Source: Streptomyces sp. DvalAA-43
GTDB taxonomy: Bacteria; Actinomycetota; Actinomycetes; Streptomycetales; Streptomycetaceae
Length of the DNA stretch: 64,000 nt
Assembly: GCF_900091725.1 (NCBI RefSeq)
Contig: NZ_FMBW01000080.1
Coordinates: 1 to 64,000, forward strand
Direction: 5' to 3'
The notes beneath the pieces are model-generated. The model ran no database searches. It saw only the letters and a list, made by a program, of their open reading frames with translations, and was not told where the DNA came from. The first letter of the stretch is position 1. The number at the start of each line of letters is the position of its first letter. Shown one piece after another: positions 1 through 8,426 of this stretch. A program made the position numbers and the translations under genes.

Positions 1-3000
1 CGAGAACGTCAGGTCGAATTTGGCGAACCGCAGCCAGGTGAACTCCGAATCGGTGTCCAGTGCCTCGGCGACGAGTGTCGGCGTGGCCGCGTCCGTCAGG
101 GTCAGCATGACCTGGAAGAGGGGGTGGCGGGCGGTGGAGCGCTCGGGGTTGAGGGCCTCGACCAGCCGGTCGAACGGCAGGTCCTGGTGGCTCCACGCCG
201 CCAGGTCCGTCTCCCGGACCCGGGTCAGCAGCTCCCGGAAGCTCGGGTTGCCCGTCAGATCGGTGCGCAGGACGAGCGTGTTGACGAAGAAGCCGACCAG
301 GTCGTCGAGCGCCTGATCCGTGCGGCCGGCGATGGGTGAGCCGAGCGTGATGTCGTGCCCGGCACCGGACCGCGACAGCAGCGTCGACACCGCCGCCTGG
401 GCCACCATGAACACCGAGGCCCCCGCCTCGCGCGCCAGCTCCGCGAGCGAGGAGTGGACGTCCTGGGAGAGGTGCACGGTGTGGGTGGCGCCGCGGTAGG
501 AGGCGACGGCCGGCCGCTGCCGGACGGCGGGCAGGGTGACCTCCTCGGGGAGGTCGGCCAAGGTGCGGCGCCAGTAGTCGAGTTGCCGGGCGGCGACGCT
601 CTCCCCGTCCGCGGGGTCACCGAGCACACCGCGGTGCCAGAGCGCGTAGTCGGCGTACTGGGCGGGCAGCGGCTCCCAGGCGGGTCGCTCGCCACGTGAG
701 CGGGTCGCGTACGCGGTGCTCAGATCGCGCATGAGCGGCTGGTAGGACCAGCCGTCGGAGACGATGTGGTGCATCACCACCAGGAGGACGGACTCCTGCT
801 CGCCGAGGCTGAACAGCCGGGCGCGGAACGGCAGATCGGATTCCAGGTCGAAGATGCGCTCGGACTCGGCGGTGAGCAGCGCGGCGACGTCCTCCTCGGT
901 CGCCGGGGTGACCGGCAGCTCCACCCGGACGCTGTCGGCGGGCACGATCCGCTGATAGGTCTGCCCATCGGCCTGACCGAACACGGTGCGCAGGCTCTCG
1001 TGCCGTCCCGCGACATCGGTGAACGCGGACTCCAGGGCCGCGATGTCGAGTTCACCCCGTACCCGGACGGCGAGCGGGATGTTGTACGTCGCCGACGGGC
1101 CCTCCAGCTGGTCGAGGAACCACAGGCGTTGCTGGGCCGCGGAGAGCGGCAGCGGCTCCGGGCGCTCCTGGGCGGTCAGGGCCGGGCGGGCGGACTCGCC
1201 GCCGCCGGTGGCGACGTACTCGGCGAGCAGGGCGACGGTCGGGTACTCGAAGAACTGGCGCAGCGTCAGCTGGACGTCCAGGACCGTGCGCACCCGGCTG
1301 ACCAGCCGGGTCGCCAGCAGCGAGTGGCCGCCGAGGGTGAAGAAGTCGTCGTCGATGCCGAGGGACGGCAGGCCGAGGGAGTGGGCGAACAGCCCGCAGA
1401 GGACCTCCTCGACGGGGTTGCGCGGGGCCCGTCCGCCCGGCACCGCGCCGACGCGGGGCGCGGGCAGCGCGCGCCGGTCGAGCTTGCCGTTCGGGGTCAG
1501 TGGCAGGGTCCCCATCGGGACGACCGCCGAGGGCACCATGTACTCGACGAGCTGCTCGGCCGCGTACCGGAGGAGCTCGGCCCCGTCCAGGACGCCTTCC
1601 TCGGCGGGTACGGCGTAGGCCACCAGGCGCTTGTCGCCGGGCCGGTCCTCGCGGACGATGACCGCGGCCTGGGCGACGGAGGGGTGGCGGACCAGCACGG
1701 TCTCGATCTCGCCGAGCTCGATGCGGTTGCCGCGCAGCTTGACCTGCTGGTCCGCGCGGCCCAGGAAGACGATCTCGCCGTGCTCGTTCCAGGCGGCCAG
1801 GTCACCGGTGCGGTACATGCGGCTGCCGGCCGGTCCGTACGGGTCGGCGGTGAAACGCTCGGCGGTCAGGGCCGGCAGTCGGCCGTAGCCCTGGGCGAGG
1901 TGCGGTCCGGCGACGTAGAGTTCGCCGGTCTCGCCCTGGGAGGTGTGGCGCAGTTCGCCGTCCAGGACGTACATGGCGGTGTTCGCCATCGGGATGCCGA
2001 GGTGCAGCCGGTCGAGGGTGCGCACCTCGGGGGTGAAGGCCTGGTAGCTGCAGAAGACGGTCGCCTCGGTGGGGCCGTAGACGTGCACGAACGTGGTGTC
2101 CGGGCAGTGGTCGAGGGCTCGTTGGAGGGCGGTGGCGGACAGGACGTCGCCGCCGGTCCAGATCTCGCGCAGCTGCGCCAGGGCGTCGATCGCCTCGCTG
2201 GCCATGGCGTCGAAGAGGGCGGTCGTGAAGTAGGCGGCGGTCGCCCCGTAGCGAGTGATGGCGTCGGCCAGCTCGCCGATGTCGATCTTCGGGGCGGACA
2301 GGACGACCGCCAGTCCGCCACGGAGCAGCGGCACCCACAGTTCGTAGGTCGAGGAGTCGAAGGGCAGCGGCGAGTAGGCGAGCACGCGCTCGTGGGCGAC
2401 GGCGCCGAAGCCGGGGTCCAGGGCCAGTTCGACCACGTTGCGGTGGGTGTTCACGACGCCCTTGGGGGTGCCGCTGGAGCCGGAGGTGAACATCATGTAC
2501 AGCGGCTGGTCGGGGTGGACCGTGACCTCGGGTGCGGTGGCGGCCGTGTCCGCGGTGGCGCTCGCGTCGTCGAGCCGCAGGGCGGGCAGGTCTCCCGCGA
2601 AGGCGGTCTCCCCGGCCGGGCGGTCGGTGATCAGGAGGGTGGCCCCGGTGTTGCCGAGGATCCAGGCGAGGCGCTCGCCGGGCTGGCGGGGGTCGAGGGG
2701 GACGTACACCCCGCCGCTCTTCAGTACCGCGAGGACCGTGATGACGTAGGCGAACGAGCGGTCGAAGAGGAGGCCGACCGCGTCGCCCGGCCGTACGCCG
2801 TCGGCGACGAGCCGGTGTGCGAGGGCGTTGGCCGCGCCGTCCAGCTCCCGGTAGGTGAGACGGCGGTCCTCACGGACGAGGGCGACGGCCTCGGGGGTGC
2901 GGGCCGCCTGCGCGGCGAACAGTGCGTGCAGCGCGCCTTCGGGGAGGTTCTCGGCCGTGTCGTTGTACGCGGCGACGTGCGCGGGGACGTCGACGCCGGG

Positions 3001-3033
3001 GGAGAGAGCTGGATCGGTTTGCGGCTGGGACAT
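1..3033 (-). CDS. Non-ribosomal peptide synthetase, A-T-C (3' end outside window)
   Basis: 1011 codons are visible and the reading frame runs off the left edge. It opens directly with an adenylation domain (about residues 30-520; A3 motif FTSGSSGTPKG near 181), then a thiolation domain (GGHSLLA, Ser near 569) and a condensation domain (MHHIVSDGW near 754) that is cut off. No C domain precedes the A domain, so this is a starter module or one loaded from elsewhere. Residues lining the pocket, aligned by eye to the GrsA code, read D-S-Y-Y-W-G-V-V-F. I do not assign a substrate. The ATG at 3033 follows an AAGAAGGTG ribosome site. The gene is last in a minus-strand run after the mutase, amide synthetase and FMN genes, 115 bp downstream of the FMN gene, so it probably uses what they make. 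Confidence 0.93.
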   Translation of the reverse strand, partial: MSQPQTDPALSPGVDVPAHVAAYNDTAENLPEGALHALFAAQAARTPEAVALVREDRRLTYRELDGAANALAHRLVADGVRPGDAVGLLFDRSFAYVITVLAVLKSGGVYVPLDPRQPGERLAWILGNTGATLLITDRPAGETAFAGDLPALRLDDASATADTAATAPEVTVHPDQPLYMMFTSGSSGTPKGVVNTHRNVVELALDPGFGAVAHERVLAYSPLPFDSSTYELWVPLLRGGLAVVLSAPKIDIGELADAITRYGATAAYFTTALFDAMASEAIDALAQLREIWTGGDVLSATALQRALDHCPDTTFVHVYGPTEATVFCSYQAFTPEVRTLDRLHLGIPMANTAMYVLDGELRHTSQGETGELYVAGPHLAQGYGRLPALTAERFTADPYGPAGSRMYRTGDLAAWNEHGEIVFLGRADQQVKLRGNRIELGEIETVLVRHPSVAQAAVIVREDRPGDKRLVAYAVPAEEGVLDGAELLRYAAEQLVEYMVPSAVVPMGTLPLTPNGKLDRRALPAPRVGAVPGGRAPRNPVEEVLCGLFAHSLGLPSLGIDDDFFTLGGHSLLATRLVSRVRTVLDVQLTLRQFFEYPTVALLAEYVATGGGESARPALTAQERPEPLPLSAAQQRLWFLDQLEGPSATYNIPLAVRVRGELDIAALESAFTDVAGRHESLRTVFGQADGQTYQRIVPADSVRVELPVTPATEEDVAALLTAESERIFDLESDLPFRARLFSLGEQESVLLVVMHHIVSDGWSYQPLMRDLSTAYATRSRGERPAWEPLPAQYADYALWHRGVLGDPADGESVAARQLDYWRRTLADLPEEVTLPAVRQRPAVASYRGATHTVHLSQDVHSSLAELAREAGASVFMVAQAAVSTLLSRSGAGHDITLGSPIAGRTDQALDDLVGFFVNTLVLRTDLTGNPSFRELLTRVRETDLAAWSHQDLPFDRLVEALNPERSTARHPLFQVMLTLTDAATPTLVAEALDTDSEFTWLRFAKFDLTFS

Positions 3034-3148
3034 CTCGACACCTTCTTGGTAGCTCGGATCTCGTGGTCTCGCGGCGTGCCGGGAGACCGACGGAGCCACG
3101 GTGGATGACGTGCACTTGGTGCGAAGCGGAGTGGTGGAGCGGGTGGGA

Positions 3149-4417
3149 TCAGCCGGTGCGGGTGGCCGTCACGGCGTCCGCCGGCAGCAGGACGTCGTCC
3201 GCTTCCAGTGCGTTCGCGTGGTACTTGCCGACGGAGCTGATCAGCAGCCGGAGTTCCAGGGCGATGGACTCGGCCAGGCGGACGAGACCGGCCTCGGCGT
3301 CCTCGTCCACGGCGAGCAGTGCGGCCCGGCCGAGGCCGACGGCGCGTGCGCCGAGCGCCAGCGCCTTCGCGGCCCGGCCGCCCTCCCAGATCCGCCCGCT
3401 GGCGAGCAGGCAGTGGTCGGTGCGGCCGATGCGGGTGAGGCATTCGCCGAGCGGGAGCCCCACCTGGCCGAGGAAGGCGGTCGGCGCCCAGGCGGTGCCG
3501 CCCTCCGCGCCGTCCACCGTGACGGAGTCCGCGCCGGCCGCCCAGGCGGTGGCCGCGGCGAGGGCCACGTCGCGGCCGGGGTGCAGCTTCACCCACACCT
3601 TCACGCGGGGGAAGTTGTTCCGCATCAGCCGGATCTGCTGGCGCAGGATCTCCTCGGTGAAGGTGCCGGGGCTGCTGATCCGCAGCACCGAGTCGCTGTC
3701 GGCACCGAACACCGCGTCCATGGCGTACTGTTCGGCGACCCGGCCGCCGGCCTCGCGGCCCAGGACGGTGAGACCGCCGAGGCCCGGCTTGGCACCCTGG
3801 CCGACCTTCAGCTCGAAGGCGAGCCGGCCGGTGGCCAGCAGCGGTTCGGACACCGGGTCGCTGTAGACCAGGTTCCACACCTCGGCGTCGGCGTCCTCGG
3901 TGGACTGCTGCACCACCACACCGCCGTGCTCGTCGTCGGCGGCGGCCGTGTAGGCGGCGATCCGGCCGAGCAGCGGGGAGGCCGCGGAGTCGGCGGCGGC
4001 TCGGTAGCCGTTGACCGGCACCACGTTCTCGCCGATGACCATCGGGATGCCGAGCCTTCCGGCCTGGCGCCCGGCGGCCTCGCCCAGGTCGTGGCTGGCG
4101 ACCTGGGTCGAGCCGAACGCGGAGACGTAGAGCGGCAGCCGGGAGGCGAACCCGCCGACCCGGGTGTCCAGTTCGACGTCCGTGTACAGCGGCTCACGGG
4201 CCAGGTCGATGAGCTTCTTCAGCCGCTCCGGCATGAACACCGGAGGTACGATCCTGGCGCGTTCCAGCAGGTCGTAAGGGTCGTGACCGGCCGGAACCGC
4301 GCCCAGCAGGCTGCTGCCGTAGGACTCCAGCGCGGGGAAGACCCCCGCCGCTCCGGCCCGGGCCCGGTGCCGCACCTGTTCCTCGGGGAAGCCGGCGGCG
4401 CTCAGTACGGTGCTCAT
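3149..4417 (-). CDS. Stand-alone FMN-binding glutamate-synthase-like domain protein
   Basis: 422 aa resembling the FMN-binding synthase domain of GOGAT. ELKVGQGAKPGLGG (about 225) and VDGAEGGTAW match the conserved GQGAKPG and GHDGGTG loops, and LLASGRIWEGGRAAKALALGARAVGLG resembles the distal FMN site. The amidotransferase domain and the 3Fe-4S cysteine cluster of GltB are absent; I see only two Cys in the C-terminal half (GECLT, DHCLL). It therefore cannot be a normal glutamate synthase and is better read as a flavoprotein oxidoreductase, perhaps acting on an amino or imino acid. Its ATG overlaps the stop of the upstream amide synthetase gene (ATGA), so the two are translationally coupled. 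The exact reaction is unknown. Confidence 0.85.
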   Translation of the reverse strand: MSTVLSAAGFPEEQVRHRARAGAAGVFPALESYGSSLLGAVPAGHDPYDLLERARIVPPVFMPERLKKLIDLAREPLYTDVELDTRVGGFASRLPLYVSAFGSTQVASHDLGEAAGRQAGRLGIPMVIGENVVPVNGYRAAADSAASPLLGRIAAYTAAADDEHGGVVVQQSTEDADAEVWNLVYSDPVSEPLLATGRLAFELKVGQGAKPGLGGLTVLGREAGGRVAEQYAMDAVFGADSDSVLRISSPGTFTEEILRQQIRLMRNNFPRVKVWVKLHPGRDVALAAATAWAAGADSVTVDGAEGGTAWAPTAFLGQVGLPLGECLTRIGRTDHCLLASGRIWEGGRAAKALALGARAVGLGRAALLAVDEDAEAGLVRLAESIALELRLLISSVGKYHANALEADDVLLPADAVTATRTG

Positions 4418-5430
4418 GCGGACACCACACCGGGGAGCTTCGGGTAGGCGCTGGCCTCCCAGGCGGCGGTGCGACCGGTGACGTACCGGGTGAAGCGCTC
4501 CAGGCCGATGCCGAACCCGGAGCTGGCGGGGATGCCGCGGCGGGCCAGGTCGAGGTACCAGCCGTACTTCGCGGGGTTCTCGCCGGTCTCGCGCATCCGG
4601 GTGACCAGCGCCGCGTAGTCGTGCTCGCGCTCGCTGCCGCTGGCCAGCTCGCCGTAGCCCTCGGGGGCGATCAGGTCGAAGTTGCGCAGGATGCCGGGGC
4701 GTTCGGTGTCCTCCTGGTCGTAGAAGCCCCGCGAGCCCTTGGGATAGTCGACGACGAAGAACGGCCGGCTGGTCTTGGCGGAGAGGATCTCCTCGCCCTC
4801 CCAGTCGATCTCGGCGCCCGGGTCCTGCGGGTGACCGAGGGCCACCAGGTCCGCGGTGGCCTCCCGGTGCGTGGTGCGCCCGAACGCCCCCTGGACCACC
4901 TCGCGGAAGGCGTCCCGGTCGCGGCCGAGGAGCTCCAGGTCCCCCGGCATCTCGCGGACGACCTCGTCGACGACATGGGCGACGAGCCGCTCGGCGAGCT
5001 CCATCGCGTCCTCGCGGCGGGCGTCGCGGATCTCCACGTCGATCTGGTGGAACTCGGCGAGGTGGCGGTGCGTGACGGCCGTCTCCAGCGGTTCCAGGCG
5101 CACATTGGGAGCGATGTAGAAGATCTTGTCGAAGGCCATCAGCGACGCCTGCTTGTAGAGGATCGCGCTGGTCATCAGCTTGTACTTGTGGCCGTAGAAG
5201 TCGACGTCCACCTGCTTGGAGCCCCGGATACCCGGGTCGGTGACCGGTCCGATGACCGGCGGCAGCAGCTCCTGGAATCCCTGCCCGGTGAGGAAGGCGC
5301 GGGTCGCCGCGAGCATCCGGCTCTGCACCCGCAGCGTGGCACGGGTCGGCTCGGCCATCAGGTGCTGGTCGGGAGAGGCCGGGAACGGGGGTGCGACGCG
5401 GCCGTGGGACTCGGCGATCGTGCTGGTCAT
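4414..5430 (-). CDS. AsnA/class II aminoacyl-tRNA-synthetase-like amide synthetase
   Basis: 338 aa with the class II aaRS fold and no anticodon-binding domain, most like archaeal asparagine-synthetase-related proteins. Motif 2 is visible as FYIAPNVRLEP, and motif 3 as GFGIGLERF near the C-terminus. Such enzymes form an aspartyl adenylate with ATP and pass it to ammonia. After glutamate mutase in the same operon, the natural inference is amidation of 3-methylaspartate to 3-methylasparagine, or activation of methyl-Asp for another nucleophile. The ATG at 5430 has GGAGGTAG four bases upstream and overlaps the previous stop (ATGA); its own stop overlaps the FMN gene. A tRNA-charging role is unlikely without an anticodon-binding domain. 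Confidence 0.85.
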   Translation of the reverse strand: MTSTIAESHGRVAPPFPASPDQHLMAEPTRATLRVQSRMLAATRAFLTGQGFQELLPPVIGPVTDPGIRGSKQVDVDFYGHKYKLMTSAILYKQASLMAFDKIFYIAPNVRLEPLETAVTHRHLAEFHQIDVEIRDARREDAMELAERLVAHVVDEVVREMPGDLELLGRDRDAFREVVQGAFGRTTHREATADLVALGHPQDPGAEIDWEGEEILSAKTSRPFFVVDYPKGSRGFYDQEDTERPGILRNFDLIAPEGYGELASGSEREHDYAALVTRMRETGENPAKYGWYLDLARRGIPASSGFGIGLERFTRYVTGRTAAWEASAYPKLPGVVSA

Positions 5431-6833
5431 GATGCTACCTCCTGGGTGTGCTGCCGATGGGCTGCCGGGCGACGGGCCGCCGTGGGGAGCGAGGGGCGGG
5501 AAGCGGACGAGGGAACGATGCGGTCGTGGCGGCGTTGGACGAACGACAGGGCGTCGAACAGCCCGGCGGCGGTGAGCCGCCGGCCGCGGTCGCGGACGGG
5601 CCCGAGGGGCATCGCCCCGATCTCGGACCAGGTCAGGCGGCCGGACCCGTCGATATGACTCCGGGTGCGGCCCGCGTTGTCGGGGTGCAGGCAGTAGGGA
5701 ACGTCGAGGTATCCGCGGGCGAAGGCCTTCAGCAGGGCCTGGCCCAGGTCCTCGTCCAGGTTCAGCACGGCCTCCACCAGGGCACGGGCCTCGGCGTAGA
5801 CCGCGTTGTCCGCCGGGTCGGTGAGCGGGGCGGGGGCGTTCCCGGACCGGGCGCCGAGCTGCGTCCGGTGCCGGGCTGCGGCCCGTGCGGCGACCCGCAG
5901 GGCCTCGACGTTCTCCGCCACGGTGGGGATGCGGTGGGCCTCGGCCACGGTCTTCACGATCAGCCGGGCCGCCCCGGTCTCCACGGCCAGCTCGGCCGAG
6001 CGCTCCAGGAGTTCGAGGGAGCCGTGCCGGGTCTGCGGGTAGAGGCCCATGTAGGTGTAGAGGACGATGTGCCAGTCGGTGTCCGGCAGGAATTCGTCGG
6101 CCAGCCGGTGCAGCGCGTGCATCGCCTCCCGGTCCTGGGCCACGTTGGTCTGCTGGGCGTAGCTGAGCGAGATGCTGCGCAGCCCCGCCCGGTGGAAGAA
6201 GATCGCCTCCAGCGCGCTGATCGCGACGAGCAGTCCGGGCGGGCACAGTTGGCCGAGCATGCAGCCGCCGAAGGTCTCCAGATGCGGTTCCGCCCCGGTG
6301 CCGCGCAGTGCGGCCAGGACCTCGCAGCTCTCCTGCCAGTTGCGTACGGAGTCCAGGAGCGGGGTGCGCCCGTAGGGCAGGCAGTAGGAGACCGGGCCGC
6401 CCTCCGTCGCGTCCAGGCCGAGCCGGGCGAGCGCGGCGACGATGCGCTGGGGGCGTGCCGATCCGTGCCGGATCTGCACCGGGAAGCCGGCGTCGCGGAC
6501 GCCGTCCAGGACCCAGCGCGAGGTGTGCGGGCTGTAGGAGGTGATGGGGAACCCGTTGAGCGGGACGCCGCTGTCCAGGGCGCGGGCCGCGGAGGCCTCG
6601 TCGTTGACCCGGGTGTAGCTGTCGATCGTCATGGTGCCGACGACCGCGTCGGCCGCTCCCTTGGTGGCCTTCAGGCCGGCCCTCATCAGTGCGGGGTCGG
6701 AGAAGCCCATCCGGGGCTGTACGACGAGTGCTCCGCGGGCCTGGGCCCCGGCGACGAAGCGGCCGAAGGAGAGCGGACGCCGGTGCACGGTGGTGCGGCC
6801 GGCGGAGTACGCCTCCCGGACCGGCGCGGTCAC
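5427..6833 (-). CDS. Methylaspartate (glutamate) mutase, epsilon subunit
   Basis: 468 aa. It resembles the catalytic TIM-barrel subunit (MutE/GlmE) of coenzyme-B12-dependent glutamate mutase, which rearranges L-glutamate to (2S,3S)-3-methylaspartate. Recognisable segments are QPRMGFSDP, the GTMTIDSYTRVND loop, GFPITSYSP, QIRHGSARP, ETFGGCMLGQLCPP and LSYAQQTNVAQD. Length matches the family (about 480). The GTG start at 6833 overlaps the stop of the sigma-subunit gene (GTGA), and its stop overlaps the next ATG, giving coupled one-to-one expression with its partner. In NRPS clusters this enzyme supplies methyl-Asp as a building block; here it is the first committed step of the precursor operon. 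Confidence 0.9.
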   Translation of the reverse strand: MTAPVREAYSAGRTTVHRRPLSFGRFVAGAQARGALVVQPRMGFSDPALMRAGLKATKGAADAVVGTMTIDSYTRVNDEASAARALDSGVPLNGFPITSYSPHTSRWVLDGVRDAGFPVQIRHGSARPQRIVAALARLGLDATEGGPVSYCLPYGRTPLLDSVRNWQESCEVLAALRGTGAEPHLETFGGCMLGQLCPPGLLVAISALEAIFFHRAGLRSISLSYAQQTNVAQDREAMHALHRLADEFLPDTDWHIVLYTYMGLYPQTRHGSLELLERSAELAVETGAARLIVKTVAEAHRIPTVAENVEALRVAARAAARHRTQLGARSGNAPAPLTDPADNAVYAEARALVEAVLNLDEDLGQALLKAFARGYLDVPYCLHPDNAGRTRSHIDGSGRLTWSEIGAMPLGPVRDRGRRLTAAGLFDALSFVQRRHDRIVPSSASRPSLPTAARRPAAHRQHTQEVAS

Positions 6834-7303
6834 CGTTCCACCTCCTTGGGCAGCGAGTCGACGTAGGACTCGAAAGCGGAGATGTCGACACCGTCCTGGA
6901 AGACCGCGTCGAACCCGGCCCTTCTGAGGGCGTCGGCCTCTTCCTCCCCGTTCCCGGCCACGCCGAGCTTGCCGCCGATGACCGCGGGCAGGCGGGTGAG
7001 CTCCCAGCGCGACCGGATGGCCCCGATCAGCGGCTCGGCGTCGTGGAAGCCGTGCCCGTTGACGCTGCTCACGACCAGCAGGTCCGGCTGGTACTTGCAG
7101 CAGGACTCGACGATCTCGTCCTCGGGCACACAGGAACCCAGGTTGACGACCTTGTGCCCGAGGTCTTCGAGCAGCAATTGGATGTAGATGAGATTCCAGG
7201 TGTGCGCATCGGATTGAAGTCCGGTGACAACAACGTCCAGCGGCCCGGATCGATGACGAGCCGCCCATTCCGCAGGCTTCATTGTTCGCTTCGTCCACAT
7301 CAT
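6830..7303 (-). CDS. Methylaspartate mutase, B12-binding sigma subunit
   Basis: 157 aa with a cobalamin-binding Rossmann domain. The lower-ligand loop is SDAHTWN, so Asp and His of DxHxxG are present but the Gly is Asn. VVSSVNGHG and IGGKLGV give the downstream SxL-like and GG elements. With the epsilon subunit it forms glutamate mutase. The gene overlaps its partner by 4 bp (GTGA). The start is uncertain: ATG at 7303 gives MMWTKRT, and ATG at 7282 begins MKPAEWAARHRSGP with a GGACGAAG stretch upstream; neither ribosome site is strong. It heads the minus-strand operon and is divergent from the gene at 7544 across 240 bp, which should contain both promoters, though I see no clear consensus there. 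Confidence 0.87.
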   Translation of the reverse strand: MMWTKRTMKPAEWAARHRSGPLDVVVTGLQSDAHTWNLIYIQLLLEDLGHKVVNLGSCVPEDEIVESCCKYQPDLLVVSSVNGHGFHDAEPLIGAIRSRWELTRLPAVIGGKLGVAGNGEEEADALRRAGFDAVFQDGVDISAFESYVDSLPKEVER

Positions 7304-7543
7304 TGGATGACAAGGGGAGAAAGAGGCCCGGGACGTGCCCGGAACTCCCTTTCGGCCACAACCGTAGATTCGCCACGGAGGCGTTTCCGGCGTCACCGGC
7401 GGCAACTGGGCGGCAGCACAGCAGCAGTTGACGGAATGCCGGGTGCCGGGCGACCTGCGGAACGTGAGACTGGCCGCACTGCACCCGCAGAATTCAACGC
7501 CCGGCCCGTGCACCCCGCCGGCGAGAGACCGAGGAGTCATGAC

Positions 7544-7825
7544 ATGGCAGAGACCGGCCACAGCGTCCGTGCGGCGGACGTGCTCGCGGACGTCCTGGCG
7601 GAGGTACGGGAACGGGTCGACCGGCGCGAGGCGCTCGGCGAGGCCCAGGTCGCCGTGCTCGAAGCCGCGGTGAACATCGTCCGCGCAGGTCAGTCCGGGG
7701 TCGAAGTGATGCCGGTGGAGCGTTCGGAGCTGGTGCGCGAGGCGCTCGGCGCGGTGCGCGCGGCCACCGTGGCGACCGGGGTCGCGCTCACCTGTGCGCA
7801 CCGGACGTCGCGCGTGCTCACCTGA
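7544..7825 (+). CDS. Small helical protein of unknown function
   Basis: 93 aa, not recognised. It is rich in Ala, Val, Glu and Arg and looks all-helical (AADVLADVLAEVRERVDRR, then VLEAAVNIVRAG). A GAGGAG ribosome site seven bases before the ATG, and third-position GC matching its neighbours, make it a credible gene. No signal peptide, membrane segment or Cys cluster is visible. It lies divergent from the glutamate mutase operon and 145 bp before MbtH on the same strand, so it may belong to the cluster, but the sequence gives no function. Confidence 0.6.
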   Translation: MAETGHSVRAADVLADVLAEVRERVDRREALGEAQVAVLEAAVNIVRAGQSGVEVMPVERSELVREALGAVRAATVATGVALTCAHRTSRVLT

Positions 7826-7970
7826 TCCGGCGGTGCGGGGTGCCGCCGTTCTGCCTGGGCTACTGCCCGGCGAACCGGCCCTCGGCGCCTAGCATTTGAT
7901 GCAGCCGAGATACTCAGGCGCACGCACCTGATGACATCACGTACAACTCCGTCCAACCGAGGTGGAAATC

Positions 7971-8183
7971 ATGGCAACCAACCCGTTCGAGGACTCCCAG
8001 GGCCGCTATGTAGTGCTGGCCAACGAAGAGGGTCAGTATTCGCTGTGGCCGGCCCGGATCCAGCAGCCGGCGGGCTGGGAACTGGTGAAGGACGAGGGCA
8101 GCAAGCAGGAGTGCGGCGAATTCATCGAGGCCAACTGGACCGATATGCGACCGCGTTCGGTGGTCGCGGCCATGGGTGGCTGA
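7971..8183 (+). CDS. MbtH-like protein
   Basis: 70 aa, the usual MbtH length. The signature is intact: NPFED at the start, N-E-E-G-Q-Y-SLWP, P-x-GW, and C-x-x-x-I-x-x-x-W-TDMRP. MbtH proteins bind NRPS adenylation domains and make them soluble and active, so this should serve some or all of the five A domains in the window. It is the only MbtH gene seen. ATG at 7971 follows a GAGGTG ribosome site; a GTG nine bases earlier overlaps that site and is less likely. A strong hairpin follows at 8359. Confidence 0.96.
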   Translation: MATNPFEDSQGRYVVLANEEGQYSLWPARIQQPAGWELVKDEGSKQECGEFIEANWTDMRPRSVVAAMGG

Positions 8184-8316
8184 GCCCGCCGTTCGTCCCG
8201 TTCCGGAAGGGCGGGTGCGAGGCGCGAGACATGCGCCCCGCCCCCGCCCTTCGGCATGTCCGCGGTGTAGGCGCGGGCGTGTGCGGGACGGCCGGCAGCA
8301 GGACCGGAGGGGCGCA

Positions 8317-8346
8317 GACAGACAGGAGGCGGACAGACAGGAGGCG
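8317..8346. repeat. Perfect tandem duplication of a 15-bp unit
   Basis: GACAGACAGGAGGCG occurs twice in a row in the non-coding gap after mbtH, just before the terminator hairpin. No function is evident; it looks like slippage duplication. Confidence 0.8.
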
Positions 8347-8358
8347 GACATGCACGAA

Positions 8359-8411
8359 GGCTCCTGGCGGACATGGGGGCCTCGGCCGTGAACCCATGTC
8401 CGCCAGGAGCC
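8359..8411. terminator. Bidirectional hairpin terminator between mbtH and the carbamoyltransferase gene
   Basis: A perfect 19-bp inverted repeat (GGCTCCTGGCGGACATGGG and its complement) is separated by a 15-nt loop. It lies between convergent genes and probably terminates both. There is no T-tract, as is common in Streptomyces. Confidence 0.8.
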
Positions 8412-8426
8412 GATCGGTGCGGGCCG

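Noticed and set aside
766..3108. Long plus-strand open frame (780 codons) opposite the partial NRPS
   Set aside because: It is the antisense shadow of the A-T-C coding frame. It is extremely Gly/Arg/Val-rich with no domain, while the minus strand has all NRPS motifs.
5448..6866. Plus-strand open frame of 472 codons opposite mutE
   Set aside because: Antisense shadow of the clearly conserved mutase epsilon subunit.
7304..7543. Search for a SARP-type array in the divergent mutase promoter region
   Set aside because: Only isolated CTCCC and CGGAA words are present, with no 11-bp phasing, so I do not claim SARP control of the precursor operon.
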